This document shows positions 1-9,352 of a DNA stretch of 64,000 bases, in pieces (the stretch's first letter is position 1; each line of letters opens with the position of its first letter). The DNA is taken from the NCBI GenBank assembly GCA_029077825.1, contig JAQNCT010000003.1:1-64000 (forward strand), written 5' to 3'. A model generated the notes under the pieces. That model made no database searches. It saw only the letters and a program-made list of their open reading frames with translations, and was not told where the DNA came from. Origin of the DNA: Acidocella sp. (lineage in GTDB: Bacteria > Pseudomonadota > Alphaproteobacteria > Acetobacterales > Acetobacteraceae). Made by a program: the position numbers and the translations under genes.

Positions 1-3
1 ATT

Positions 4-918
4 TTGCATCCCGAGGGGCGCACCAGCGAGGTGCAGCGCCGCCAGATGACCACCGTGACAGCCAAGAACGTGTTGAATATCGCGGTGAAGGGCAATTTTG
101 ATGATTGCCAGGATTTGGTGAAGGCGATGTTTGGCGATGCGCCGTTTCGCAAGGAGATGGGATTATCCGCCGTCAACTCGATCAACTGGGCGCGCATTGC
201 CGGGCAGATACCATACTATGTGGCCTCTGCCCTGGCGCTGGGCGCACCTGACCGCGAAGTGGCGGTGTGTGTGCCCACCGGCAATTTTGGCAATGTGCTG
301 GCGGCCTGGGTGGCCAAACAAATGGGCGTGCCGATTGGCAAGTTCATTGTGGCGAGCAACCGTAATGATATTCTGACGCGGTTTCTGCGCGACAATGACA
401 TGAGCGTGCGGACCGTGGCGGAGAGTTTTTCACCCTCCATGGATATTGGGGTGAGTTCCAACTTTGAGCGGTTGTTGTACGCGCTGGTGGGCAGCAATGC
501 TGAGCAAACCGCTGCGATTATGGCGGATTTCAGGGGTTCCGGCAAAATGGCGGTGCCAGCGGCGGCGTGGCAGGCGGCACGGCAGAGCTTTACCGGCTTT
601 ACCCTGGATGATGCGGGTACCCTGGCAGAAATTGCCCGTACTTATCATGAATGTGGGTATCTGGCGGACCCGCATACGGCGGTGGGTTTGGCAGCGGTGC
701 GTGAATGCGCGCCGGTGGGCATGCCGGTGATTGTGGCGGCCACCGCGCACCCGGCGAAATTCCCGGATGCAATAGAAAAAGCGGTTGGTTTCCGGCCAGC
801 CCTACCGAAGCACCTGGCCGACCTATATGAGAGAGATGAGATTTTTACCCGTGCTCCGAATGATCTGGCCCATATCGAGGGGCTGGTGCGGGCTTTTGCA
901 CATAGGAACGCAACATGA
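4..918 (+). CDS. thrC: Threonine synthase, C-terminal part (5' end outside the window)
   Basis: ORF with PLP fold-type II features (CVPTGNFGNVLAAWVAKQMGVPIGKFIVASNRNDILTRF); open at the left window edge. Confidence 0.9.
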   Translation: MHPEGRTSEVQRRQMTTVTAKNVLNIAVKGNFDDCQDLVKAMFGDAPFRKEMGLSAVNSINWARIAGQIPYYVASALALGAPDREVAVCVPTGNFGNVLAAWVAKQMGVPIGKFIVASNRNDILTRFLRDNDMSVRTVAESFSPSMDIGVSSNFERLLYALVGSNAEQTAAIMADFRGSGKMAVPAAAWQAARQSFTGFTLDDAGTLAEIARTYHECGYLADPHTAVGLAAVRECAPVGMPVIVAATAHPAKFPDAIEKAVGFRPALPKHLADLYERDEIFTRAPNDLAHIEGLVRAFAHRNAT

Positions 919-2180
919 CTGAGAGTTATTCCATCACCACGCTGCCCTCGGGCCTGACGATTTTGACCGAGCGGATGGAGCGGGTGGAGACGGTATCGTT
1001 TGGGGCTTACGTGGGTGCCGGGACACGCCATGAGACGGCGGCGGAAAACGGCGTTGCGCATTTTCTGGAACATATGGCGTTCAAGGGGACGGCGTCACGC
1101 TCGGCCTTGGAGATTGCCGAGGCGGTGGAGAATGTTGGGGGGCATATTAATGCCTATACCTCGCGCGAGCAGACCGCTTATTATGTGAAAATGCTGAAGG
1201 AGGATTTGAGCTTAGGCGTGGATATCATCGGTGATATTCTGTGTCATTCGAGCTTTGAGCCTGAGGAATTAGAGCGCGAGCGCGGCGTGATTTTGCAGGA
1301 AATCGGCCAGGCGAATGATACGCCGGATGATATCGTGTTCGACCATTTTCAATCAGCGGCGTACCCGAGCCAGCCGATGGGGCGCCCGGTGCTGGGGACC
1401 GAGGCGATTATTCGCGGGATGAAGCGCGATGCGCTGCCAGGGTTTATGAACCAGCATTATACACCGGAGAATATGGTGATCGCGGCGTGCGGGAAGCTGG
1501 AGCACGGCCAGGTGGTGGATTTGGTGGCGCAGCATTTTGCTGATTTGCCGCATGCTGTGGCGGAAAGCCCGATGCCGTCAGATTATACTGGCGGCGAATA
1601 CCGCGAGGAACGCGATCTGGATCAGGCGCATATTGTGCTGGGGTTCTCGGCACCAGGGTATGGCGAGCCGGATTATTACCCGTCAATGCTGCTCTCGACG
1701 CTCTTGGGCGGTGGCATGTCATCAAGGCTGTTCCAGGAAATTCGGGAAAAGCGCGGGCTGGTTTATTCAATTTACAGCTTTACCGCACCCGCCAATGATG
1801 GCGGGTTGTTTGGCATTTACGCCGGTACCGGGGAGAGTGAGGCGGCTGAGCTGATGCCGGTGACATTGGAGGAGCTGGCCAAGGTGCAGTTGGATGTAAC
1901 TGCGGCGGAATTGAACCGGGCGCGGGCGCAGTTGAAGGCGGGGCTGTTGATGTCATTGGAATCAACCGGCAGCCGGTGCGAGCAACTGGCGCGCCAATGG
2001 CAGATTTTTGGCCGGGTGATACCAGCGACTGAAACGGTGGCGAAGATCGAGGCGGTGACCGAGGCGCAAATTCGCGCGGTGGCGGCGAAGATTTTTGCCA
2101 GCCGGCCGACGGTGGCGGCCATCGGGCCGATCGGGCAGGTGCCAAGGTTGGGGAATATTATGGATAGGCTCGCGGCATGA
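915..2180 (+). CDS. M16 family zinc peptidase (processing peptidase-like)
   Basis: HFLEHMAFKGT (HxxEH motif), GGHINAYTSREQTAYY; 4-nt overlap with thrC. Confidence 0.93.
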   Translation: MTESYSITTLPSGLTILTERMERVETVSFGAYVGAGTRHETAAENGVAHFLEHMAFKGTASRSALEIAEAVENVGGHINAYTSREQTAYYVKMLKEDLSLGVDIIGDILCHSSFEPEELERERGVILQEIGQANDTPDDIVFDHFQSAAYPSQPMGRPVLGTEAIIRGMKRDALPGFMNQHYTPENMVIAACGKLEHGQVVDLVAQHFADLPHAVAESPMPSDYTGGEYREERDLDQAHIVLGFSAPGYGEPDYYPSMLLSTLLGGGMSSRLFQEIREKRGLVYSIYSFTAPANDGGLFGIYAGTGESEAAELMPVTLEELAKVQLDVTAAELNRARAQLKAGLLMSLESTGSRCEQLARQWQIFGRVIPATETVAKIEAVTEAQIRAVAAKIFASRPTVAAIGPIGQVPRLGNIMDRLAA

Positions 2181-3508
2181 GCGCGTTGCTGAACCAGGCG
2201 CAGGATTTGTTGAAGGCGGCGAAGGCGGCGGGGGCGGATAGCGCTGATATGGTGCTGGTAACCGGGACTTCGGTGGGGGTTCAACGGCGGCTGGGTAAGA
2301 CTGAGGAAACCGAACGGGCGGAATCGCGCGAGTTGGGCTTGCGGGTGTTTGTGGGCAAGCAATCCGCCATAGTTTCAGCAAGCTCGATTGATCCCACAGC
2401 GTTTGCCAGGCTGGCTGAGCAGGCGGTGGCGATGGCGAAGGTGGTGCCCGAGGATGAGTTTTCGGCGATCCCGCAAGCGCCGCCAGCTTTGGATGACAGC
2501 GCCTTGGATATGAACGACCCGGTTGAACCATCCATGGAGGTGCTGATTGCTCGCGCCGCGGCGGCTGAGGAGGCTGCGATGGCGGTGCCGGGAATTACCA
2601 ACTCCGAGGGTGGCTCGGCGGGGTGGAGCCAAAGTTCGGTGGTGCTGGCGACGTCGCTGGGGTTCATCGGGCATTATACCCGCTCCAGCCATAGTATTTC
2701 GGCGACCGCGATTGCCGGAACTGGGACCGGGATGCAGCGCGACTATGATTATAGCTCAGCGGTGCACGCGGCTGATTTGGCTGACCCGGCGAAGATTGGC
2801 GCCAAGGCGGCGGCACAGGCGCTGGCGCGCTTGAACCCCTCTCGCCCCAAAACCGCGCAACTGCCGGTGCTGTTTCATCCGCGTGTTTCGGGTGGGCTGG
2901 TGTCAGCTTTGGCATCCGCCATCAATGGTGGTTCGATTGCCAGAAAAACCTCATTTTTGAAGGAGAAAATGGGCGAAAAGATTTTTGGCGACGGCGTATT
3001 TATTTATGATGATCCGCTCCGGGTGCGGGGGTTTCGCAGCCGGATGTTTGATGGCGAGGGGCAGCGCGGCGAGAAACGCGCGTTGATTGAAAACGGCGTT
3101 CTGACGACATGGGTTTTGGATACACGTACGGCGCGGATGCTTGGTTTGAAAAGCACCGGCCATGCGTCGCGCGGCACTGGCGGGCCGCCTGGGCCGTCAG
3201 TGACGAACCTATATATGGCACCGGGCGAGCTGTCGCCGGATGATCTGATGGCCGATATTGCTGAAGGTTTGTTGGTGACCGAGCTGATGGGTGGTGGGGT
3301 AAATGGCATTACAGGTGATTATTCCCGCGGTGCCTCGGGCTTCATGATCAGGCATGGCAAAATTGCGGAGCCGGTGGCGGAGTTTACCATTGCCGGGCAC
3401 GCGCTGGCGATGTTTGCGAATTTGCGGCCGGCGAATGATTTGGTGTTCAAGCGCGGAACTGACGCGCCGACCATCCGGGTGGAGGGGCTGACGCTGGCGG
3501 GGGCTTGA
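2177..3508 (+). CDS. pmbA: TldD/PmbA family metallopeptidase
   Basis: ATSLGFIGHYTRSSHSISATAIAG, GGGVNGITGDYSRGASGFMI; overlaps the M16 gene by 4 nt. Confidence 0.9.
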   Translation: MSALLNQAQDLLKAAKAAGADSADMVLVTGTSVGVQRRLGKTEETERAESRELGLRVFVGKQSAIVSASSIDPTAFARLAEQAVAMAKVVPEDEFSAIPQAPPALDDSALDMNDPVEPSMEVLIARAAAAEEAAMAVPGITNSEGGSAGWSQSSVVLATSLGFIGHYTRSSHSISATAIAGTGTGMQRDYDYSSAVHAADLADPAKIGAKAAAQALARLNPSRPKTAQLPVLFHPRVSGGLVSALASAINGGSIARKTSFLKEKMGEKIFGDGVFIYDDPLRVRGFRSRMFDGEGQRGEKRALIENGVLTTWVLDTRTARMLGLKSTGHASRGTGGPPGPSVTNLYMAPGELSPDDLMADIAEGLLVTELMGGGVNGITGDYSRGASGFMIRHGKIAEPVAEFTIAGHALAMFANLRPANDLVFKRGTDAPTIRVEGLTLAGA

Positions 3509-3648
3509 AGTGGGCGCTTGATGAGGGTTTGGCTGGGTATCGGCCAAGCAGATACCCGCCGACGCGGGTATGACGTTGTGGCGCGTCGGCGCCAATAGCC
3601 TACCGGCAGATTAAAGTTTTTTGAGAACGCGGCGCTGCGGGGATTCCT

Positions 3649-3960
3649 TTGTATAAAGCTCTCAGGGCGGCGGGGGTCTCACGGGTGTCTGATGCGATGG
3701 AAGTGATCAGCGGGCTGGTTACAATGCTGCTGGGGTTTCTGGCGGCGACCGTTGGTACGGTGAATACCGCCGTTAGCGACATTCTTAACTCCGCAGGCAT
3801 TCAGCCGAATCTTCAGATCCTGCTGCTATGCATCGTGACGCTGGTTCTGATTTACTTTGTGTTTCGCTGGATTGGCATTGTGTTCGCTATGCTGGTGCTG
3901 GTGATGTTCATGCTGTTGATGGCGCAGGCGGTGGTGCCGGACGTGTTTGGGGTGCACTGA
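3649..3960 (+). CDS. Small hydrophobic membrane protein (start uncertain)
   Basis: Two predicted TM stretches; resembles the next ORF. Confidence 0.5.
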   Translation: MYKALRAAGVSRVSDAMEVISGLVTMLLGFLAATVGTVNTAVSDILNSAGIQPNLQILLLCIVTLVLIYFVFRWIGIVFAMLVLVMFMLLMAQAVVPDVFGVH

Positions 3961-4038
3961 GCCGCTGTTATTAAGTTTTTGTGAGGGTTTGCGCCGCCGT
4001 TGGTGAATGCCCATATCCTGCTTTGAAATATAGGGGAT

Positions 4039-4350
4039 ATGCTGGTGACAAATGCGATAAATCTGGTGATGTCGGCGTTGCTGTTTTTGGCCGGTCTGGT
4101 CATGCAGGTGATCGGCTTTTTCGATGCGCTGCTGATGGGGCTGATGGTGTCGGCGGGGGTTCCGCCGCGTTTGCAGGTGGTGGTGCTGGTGCTGGTGGCA
4201 ATTGCGCTGGTGGTGGCGGCGTTCAGGCTGCTGGGCGGGGTGCTGGGGTTCCTGATCATTGTGTTGCTGGTGCTGCTGGTGGTGCATGCGGCGTTTCCGG
4301 GGATGCAGCTGCCGCATTATCATATGGCGATCCCGAAAGTGTCGAGCTGA
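4039..4350 (+). CDS. Small hydrophobic membrane protein, paralogue of the preceding ORF
   Basis: SAGVPPRLQVVVLVLVAIALVVAAFRLLGG resembles SAGIQPNLQILLLCIVTLVLIYFVFRWIG of the upstream ORF. Confidence 0.55.
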   Translation: MLVTNAINLVMSALLFLAGLVMQVIGFFDALLMGLMVSAGVPPRLQVVVLVLVAIALVVAAFRLLGGVLGFLIIVLLVLLVVHAAFPGMQLPHYHMAIPKVSS

Positions 4351-4353
4351 TGG

Positions 4354-4560
4354 TTATTTAGCACCTAACGCTAGGGCGTGGATGAAGGCGTAGGCGACCA
4401 CCGGGATGGCAAGGATAACATAAACCCGCAGCGCGATGAGCAGGGTCAGCGTTGCCGTACCGAAGTGCCGCCGCGGCAGCGGGCGGGTTTTGGCGCTGGC
4501 AAGCTGGGTTTGTTCCAGCAGGCCGATCAGGTCTTCATCTGAGAGCTGGTGGCGGCTCAT
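4354..4560 (-). CDS. Small single-TM protein translationally coupled to the NRAMP gene
   Basis: MSRHQLSDEDLIGLLEQTQLASAKTRPLPRRHFGTATLTLLIALRVYVILAIPVVAYAFIHALALGAK; start overlaps the NRAMP stop (ATGA). Confidence 0.6.
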   Translation of the reverse strand: MSRHQLSDEDLIGLLEQTQLASAKTRPLPRRHFGTATLTLLIALRVYVILAIPVVAYAFIHALALGAK

Positions 4561-5885
4561 GCGCCCACCAGGTGCGGAAATACCGTAATGACGCCGTATA
4601 ATGTGCCCGCGATGCAAATGAAAATGACAATGGCGCCGCCTGCGAGATTGGCAAGCCAGCCGTTGTGTAGCCCGGCCATAATCGGGCGGTCATTCACCAA
4701 AAGCAATAATAGCAGCAAGGCCGGTGCCATCAACAAGGTGGCGATGACGTTGACCGTGAGGGTCATGGCCAAAAGCGGCGCGCCGGGGATCAACACGACG
4801 GCGGCGGCAAACAAGGTGGAAAAAATGGCAGCGCCATAGAACAGCCAGCCGGAGGCGAAGTCGAGGTTGAAGCTGTGTTTGGCGGCGAGTGCCTCAGCCA
4901 GTGCGTAGGATGACGAGGTTGAGATGGTCATGGCCGCCACCAGCCCGGCTTCGATGATGCCAAGCGCAAATAACGCAGCGCCGGTGCTGCCGATGAGAGG
5001 TTTCAGGGCGCTGGCGAAATCAGCGCCGGAAGCGAACTGCGAGATATTGGTGTGGGCGGCGAACAAGGGTGCCGCGGCAACCACGGTGGCGATGGCGGCG
5101 ATGGCGGCGAGGCAAGCACCCAGTGCGGTGTCGATGCGGCCTTGGGGTAGGTCAGCGCGGGTGAGGCCTTTATCGACCACGGCACTTTGCTGGAAAAAAA
5201 TCATCCACGGGGTGACGGTGGCGCCGATGTTGGCGAGGATGAGGGTGATGAAGGCGCTCCCCATGCCACCGGGCAGCGGGCCCCAGGAGGCCATGGCGTG
5301 GGCAATGGCGGCTGGGTTGGGGTGGGCCAGCAAGGCGGCGGGGATGAACAGCAGATTACCGGCGGCGAGGGTGAGGACCACCCGCTCCCAGGTGGCGTAG
5401 CGGCGCAACGCCAGTGAGGCGATAACAATGCACACCCCGCCGAGCACTGAAATTGCAGCGGGGATGCCGAAATACAAAGCGCCGGCCTGGATGGCGATGA
5501 ATTCGGTGACCAGGGTGAGCAGGTTGCCGAATACCAGATCCGCCATCGCAAAATACCCCCAGAACGCACCGAAGCGCTGGAAGATGAGTTCAGAATGGCC
5601 GCGATGGGTGGCAACGCCGAGACGGACGGTCATTTCCTGTACCACGAAGGCCATGATGAAGGTGAGCAGGATAAAGGGGATAAAGAAGCCAATGCCGTAA
5701 GTGGCGCCGGTGGTGGCGTAGGAGACCATGCTGGGGCCGTCATTTTCGCCGAGCATTACCAAAACACCGGGGCCGGCGAGCAGCCAGATTAACCGCAGCC
5801 AGTTTTTTGAGGCGCGGCTTTGCTGGACCCTTTGGCGGTCCTTGGCGCGTAAGTAATCCTCACGGGTGAAATTTTCATGGTTCAT
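4557..5885 (-). CDS. NRAMP-family metal transporter (non-canonical metal-site motifs)
   Basis: LLAGPGVLVMLGENDGPSMVSYATTGATYGIGF, NIGATVTPWMIFFQQSAVVDKG; start chosen at MNHENFTRED, just downstream of a palindrome. Confidence 0.88.
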   Translation of the reverse strand: MNHENFTREDYLRAKDRQRVQQSRASKNWLRLIWLLAGPGVLVMLGENDGPSMVSYATTGATYGIGFFIPFILLTFIMAFVVQEMTVRLGVATHRGHSELIFQRFGAFWGYFAMADLVFGNLLTLVTEFIAIQAGALYFGIPAAISVLGGVCIVIASLALRRYATWERVVLTLAAGNLLFIPAALLAHPNPAAIAHAMASWGPLPGGMGSAFITLILANIGATVTPWMIFFQQSAVVDKGLTRADLPQGRIDTALGACLAAIAAIATVVAAAPLFAAHTNISQFASGADFASALKPLIGSTGAALFALGIIEAGLVAAMTISTSSSYALAEALAAKHSFNLDFASGWLFYGAAIFSTLFAAAVVLIPGAPLLAMTLTVNVIATLLMAPALLLLLLLVNDRPIMAGLHNGWLANLAGGAIVIFICIAGTLYGVITVFPHLVGA

Positions 5886-5897
5886 GGTGCGTGGGAT

Positions 5898-5919
5898 AAA
5901 TGTAGCCAAGGCTACATTT
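5898..5919. promoter_or_regulatory. Perfect inverted repeat AAATGTAGCC-AA-GGCTACATTT, probable MntR operator
   Basis: Exact 10-bp arms between divergent NRAMP and MntR genes, 13 bp before the NRAMP start. Confidence 0.75.
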
Positions 5920-5975
5920 AAGTCAAGAGACATATATTTGCTGGAAAGGCAAACTTATGGTTAGCTGAGCGGTTT

Positions 5976-6470
5976 GTGGGGGCGCTAATTGCGCGAGGAA
6001 AATTGCCAGTGACACAAAACGCAGATGAGATGGTGGCGGCGCCTAGTGATGAGATGCCCGCAGAGCCGACCCAAGCGCTGCGGTTTGGGCAGGCGCGGCT
6101 GGCGCGCTCGGCGGCGTTGGTCGAGGATTATGTCGAGCTGATCGCGGATTTGCTGGCGCGTGGGGGCGAGGCGCGCTCAACCGATGTGGCGAAGCGGCTG
6201 GGGGTGACGCACCCGACGGCGATTAAGAATATTGCCCGGCTGAAGCGTGAAGGTCTGGCGACCTCAAAGCCTTACCGGGGGATTTTTCTGACAGAGGCCG
6301 GGCAGGCGTTGGCGCACCGGGTGCGGGCGCGGCACCGGTTGATGGTGGAATTATTGCTGGCAATCGGTGTGCCGCTGGAGGCGGCGGAGGCGGATGCCGA
6401 AGGGATGGAGCACTATGCCTCGGCGGCGACGCTGGCGGCGTTTGCGGCGTTTTTGCGCGCTCACCAATAA
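5976..6470 (+). CDS. mntR: DtxR/MntR family metalloregulator (start may be the GTG at about 6009)
   Basis: RSTDVAKRLGVTHPTAIKNIARLKREGLATSKPYRGIFLTEAGQALAHRVRARHR; divergent to NRAMP. Confidence 0.88.
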   Translation: MGALIARGKLPVTQNADEMVAAPSDEMPAEPTQALRFGQARLARSAALVEDYVELIADLLARGGEARSTDVAKRLGVTHPTAIKNIARLKREGLATSKPYRGIFLTEAGQALAHRVRARHRLMVELLLAIGVPLEAAEADAEGMEHYASAATLAAFAAFLRAHQ

Positions 6471-6554
6471 TATCAGTGCAGTGATGCTGCCATGGTGCTG
6501 GCCGAATGAGCCAAATTATACCTAAAATAGTCGTATGATAGAGGGTTTTGGGCG

Positions 6555-7763
6555 ATGAGTACGACGATTGCGGCGCCCGTGAAGGCTGGCCGGACGGTGG
6601 CGCCAGTGCTGGGCGCGATTAGTTTTTGCCATTTGTTGAATGACATGATGCAGTCGCTGCTGCCGGCGGTGTATCCGATTTTAAAGGGCGGGTTTAATCT
6701 TAACTTTGGTGAAATTGGCCTGCTGACGCTGGTTTATCAGATTACCGCATCACTGTTGCAGCCAATGATTGGGCTTTATACGGACAAAAAACCTCAGCCC
6801 TATTCGTTGCCGGTGGGGATGGGTTTTACGCTTAGCGGGCTGGTGATGCTGGCGTTGGCGCCAACTTACCTGATGCTGCTGGTGGGGGCGGCGATGCTGG
6901 GGGTTGGCTCCTCGATTTTTCATCCGGAGTCATCGCGGATTGCCCGGCTGGCCTCTGGTGGCCGCCATGGGCTGGCGCAGTCAGTGTTTCAGGTGGGTGG
7001 GAATTTTGGGCAGTCGCTCGGGCCATTGCTGGCGGCGTTTTTTATTCTGCCGCACGGGCGGGTGAGCATGGCCTGGTTTGCTTTTGCAGCCCTGGGGGGC
7101 ATGGGGATTCTCTCGGTGCTGGGGCGTTGGTATCAGGCCAACGGGCATGCCAAGCCGCCGGTTCGTAAAGCGCAGGCGAAGACGGGCTTGAGTGCTAAGC
7201 AGACCAAGACCGCGATGGCGGTGCTGGTGCTGCTGATGTTCTCGAAGTTTTTCTATTTATCGAGCATCACCAGCTATTATATTTTTTATCTGATTCAACG
7301 TTTTGGTTTGTCAGCGCCGGATGCGCAGGTTGATTTGTTCATCTTCCTGGCGGCCTCGGCGGCAGGGGTGTTTATCGGCGGGCCGGTGGGTGACCGGGTG
7401 GGGCGCAAGGCGGTGATATGGGGTTCCATTTTGGGCGTGCTGCCGTTTACGCTGGCGCTGCCTTATGTGGGGCTGGATGCGACCATTGTGCTGAGCGTGA
7501 TGATTGGTTTGGTGTTGTCATCAGCGTTTTCGGCGATTGTGGTTTATGCGCAAGAGCTAACCCCGGGGCGGGTTGGCGCGGTTTCAGGGTTGTTCTTTGG
7601 CCTCGCCTTCGGGCTGGGCGGGATAGGGGCGGCGGTGCTGGGGGAACTGGCGGACTGGACCAGCATTCAGTTTGTTTACCGGGTTTGCGCTTTTTTGCCG
7701 ATCATTGGCTTAGCGGCAGCGTTTTTGCCAAGCCGGGCGGAGATTGCGGGCAAAGTTGGGTAG
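6555..7763 (+). CDS. MFS transporter, fosmidomycin-resistance (Fsr) type
   Basis: 12-TM MFS protein; SFCHLLNDMMQSLLPAVYPILKGGFNLNFGEIGLL typical of Fsr. Confidence 0.85.
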   Translation: MSTTIAAPVKAGRTVAPVLGAISFCHLLNDMMQSLLPAVYPILKGGFNLNFGEIGLLTLVYQITASLLQPMIGLYTDKKPQPYSLPVGMGFTLSGLVMLALAPTYLMLLVGAAMLGVGSSIFHPESSRIARLASGGRHGLAQSVFQVGGNFGQSLGPLLAAFFILPHGRVSMAWFAFAALGGMGILSVLGRWYQANGHAKPPVRKAQAKTGLSAKQTKTAMAVLVLLMFSKFFYLSSITSYYIFYLIQRFGLSAPDAQVDLFIFLAASAAGVFIGGPVGDRVGRKAVIWGSILGVLPFTLALPYVGLDATIVLSVMIGLVLSSAFSAIVVYAQELTPGRVGAVSGLFFGLAFGLGGIGAAVLGELADWTSIQFVYRVCAFLPIIGLAAAFLPSRAEIAGKVG

Positions 7764-7769
7764 CTTCGG

Positions 7770-8036
7770 CTAGAGCGGATAGTCGCGCACCGGGTCAACG
7801 CCCGCGGATTCCAGAAATTTGCGCAGCTCCACCACCTGGTCCTTTGAGAGAGTTGCGTGGGCGGCGTGGAAGCCGTGGGACTGGCCGTTCAGTTTGATGA
7901 CGGCATGGCCATGGCTGCTTTGGGTGATCTCGCCGCCGAGCCCCTCGATAATCGAGCGAACCATTTTATCGTTGATATTGCTGCTGATGGGGTGAGCAAA
8001 GAGGCTGTGCAATGTGGCGCGGTGTTTGTGATTCAT
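7770..8036 (-). CDS. HicA-like small protein
   Basis: MNHKHRATLHSLFAHPISSNINDKMVRSIIEGLGGEITQSSHGHAVIKLNG...; HicA/dsRBD-like pattern; start trimmed from the long ORF. Confidence 0.55.
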   Translation of the reverse strand: MNHKHRATLHSLFAHPISSNINDKMVRSIIEGLGGEITQSSHGHAVIKLNGQSHGFHAAHATLSKDQVVELRKFLESAGVDPVRDYPL

Positions 8037-8273
8037 GGGCGTGGTCCTGTTCGTTGAACATGCTGAACCAGAGCGCTGCGCTGCGTGGTTGTCGTTGATG
8101 TAGGTCAAGGAGGGGCGGGGTCGCAGCAAGAACAGCATCGAAGCAAAGCGCCGACTGGCAAAACCAGGGCACGACTTGCTGGGTTGTGCGCATTGGTGGT
8201 GAATGTGGTTGCGCGCTGGGGTTTCTGGCCGGGTGCGGGCGGGAATGTCTGGCGTGGGAAAGGTAGGCTGAGC

Positions 8274-8510
8274 GTGCAAAATCCTGAGCATTATTGGTTC
8301 CGTGCCAAGCGCCACGGTTGGGGGTGGGGGTTGCCGCTGACCTGGGAAGGCTGGGCGAGCTTGGCGGTTTTCATGGCGCTGGTGGTGGCGGCTGTGGTGG
8401 TGTTTCCGCCATATCGGGCATTGGTGCCGTTCGTTGTTTGCGTGGTGGCTCTCAACGGCCTGCTGGTGGCGGTTTGCTGGTTGAAAGGTGAGCCGCCGCG
8501 CTGGCGGTGA
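8274..8510 (+). CDS. Small membrane protein (GTG start)
   Basis: VQNPEHYWFRAKRHGWGWGLPLTWEGWASLAVFMALVVAAVVVFPPYRALVPF..., two TM segments. Confidence 0.6.
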   Translation: MQNPEHYWFRAKRHGWGWGLPLTWEGWASLAVFMALVVAAVVVFPPYRALVPFVVCVVALNGLLVAVCWLKGEPPRWR

Positions 8511-8558
8511 CGCGGGGCTGGCTTTCGGTTATGGCGGAACTTATCGAGGGGTGAAGCC

Positions 8559-9251
8559 ATGAGCCAGGAGCAGGAAGTTGTCGCGCAGATGCAAGCGCTG
8601 GTGGATGCGATTGCGATGCTGGAGCGTGCCGGGATTATTGATTTTAACGGGCATGTTTCAGCGCGGGTGCCGGGCAGTGATTATGTGATGATCAATTCCA
8701 GCGCCTCGGTGCGCAGCGCGGTGCGGCTTGCGGATATCATCATGATTGATATGGATGGCAAGCCGGTGGGCGGCGAAGTTAAGCCGCCGATGGAGTTTCA
8801 TATTCACACTGAAATTTATCGGGCGCGGCCGGATGTAAATGCCGTGGTGCATTCGCACCCGCTATGGTCAACGGTGTTGAGCATGGCCGGGCAGCCGGTG
8901 CTGCCGGTGATCATGCAGGCGGCGGTGCTGGGCGAGGTGAAGCGATTTGGCAAAATTGCCTCTATCAACAAAAAGATTCTGGGCGAGAAATTGGCGGCAG
9001 AGCTTGGTGATGCGCGGGTGGTGACGTTGAAGAGCCATGGCGCGGTGGCGGTGGGGGCAAATATTCTCGAAGCGTTTGTGCTTTCGGTATATTTGGAGGA
9101 AACCGCGCAGCGGCAGCATTTGGCGATGCAGGCTGGCAGTGTTGCGCAACTGAGCGAGGCTGAGATTGCGATCATCGGCCATAATTTATGGCAGCCGCAT
9201 TTGTTGCAGAAGGTTTGGGATTACCATTACGCCAAATTGCAGCACGGCTGA
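8559..9251 (+). CDS. Class II aldolase/adducin family protein
   Basis: NGHVSARVPGSDYVMIN, AVVHSHPLWSTVLSM, TLKSHGAVAVG. Confidence 0.85.
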   Translation: MSQEQEVVAQMQALVDAIAMLERAGIIDFNGHVSARVPGSDYVMINSSASVRSAVRLADIIMIDMDGKPVGGEVKPPMEFHIHTEIYRARPDVNAVVHSHPLWSTVLSMAGQPVLPVIMQAAVLGEVKRFGKIASINKKILGEKLAAELGDARVVTLKSHGAVAVGANILEAFVLSVYLEETAQRQHLAMQAGSVAQLSEAEIAIIGHNLWQPHLLQKVWDYHYAKLQHG

Positions 9252-9352
9252 GGGATGGCGCTGCCGAAAGCGGCGGCGGCACCGTAAGGCCAGAGCGATT
9301 TGCCAGTAAACGCAAACGCTGATGCGGCAAACAGGTGATTGATTTCATCCGG

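Noticed and set aside
3826-4323. His/Gln-rich minus-strand ORF (165 aa)
   Set aside because: Antisense of the two small membrane-protein genes; composition is an artefact of the reverse complement of hydrophobic codons.
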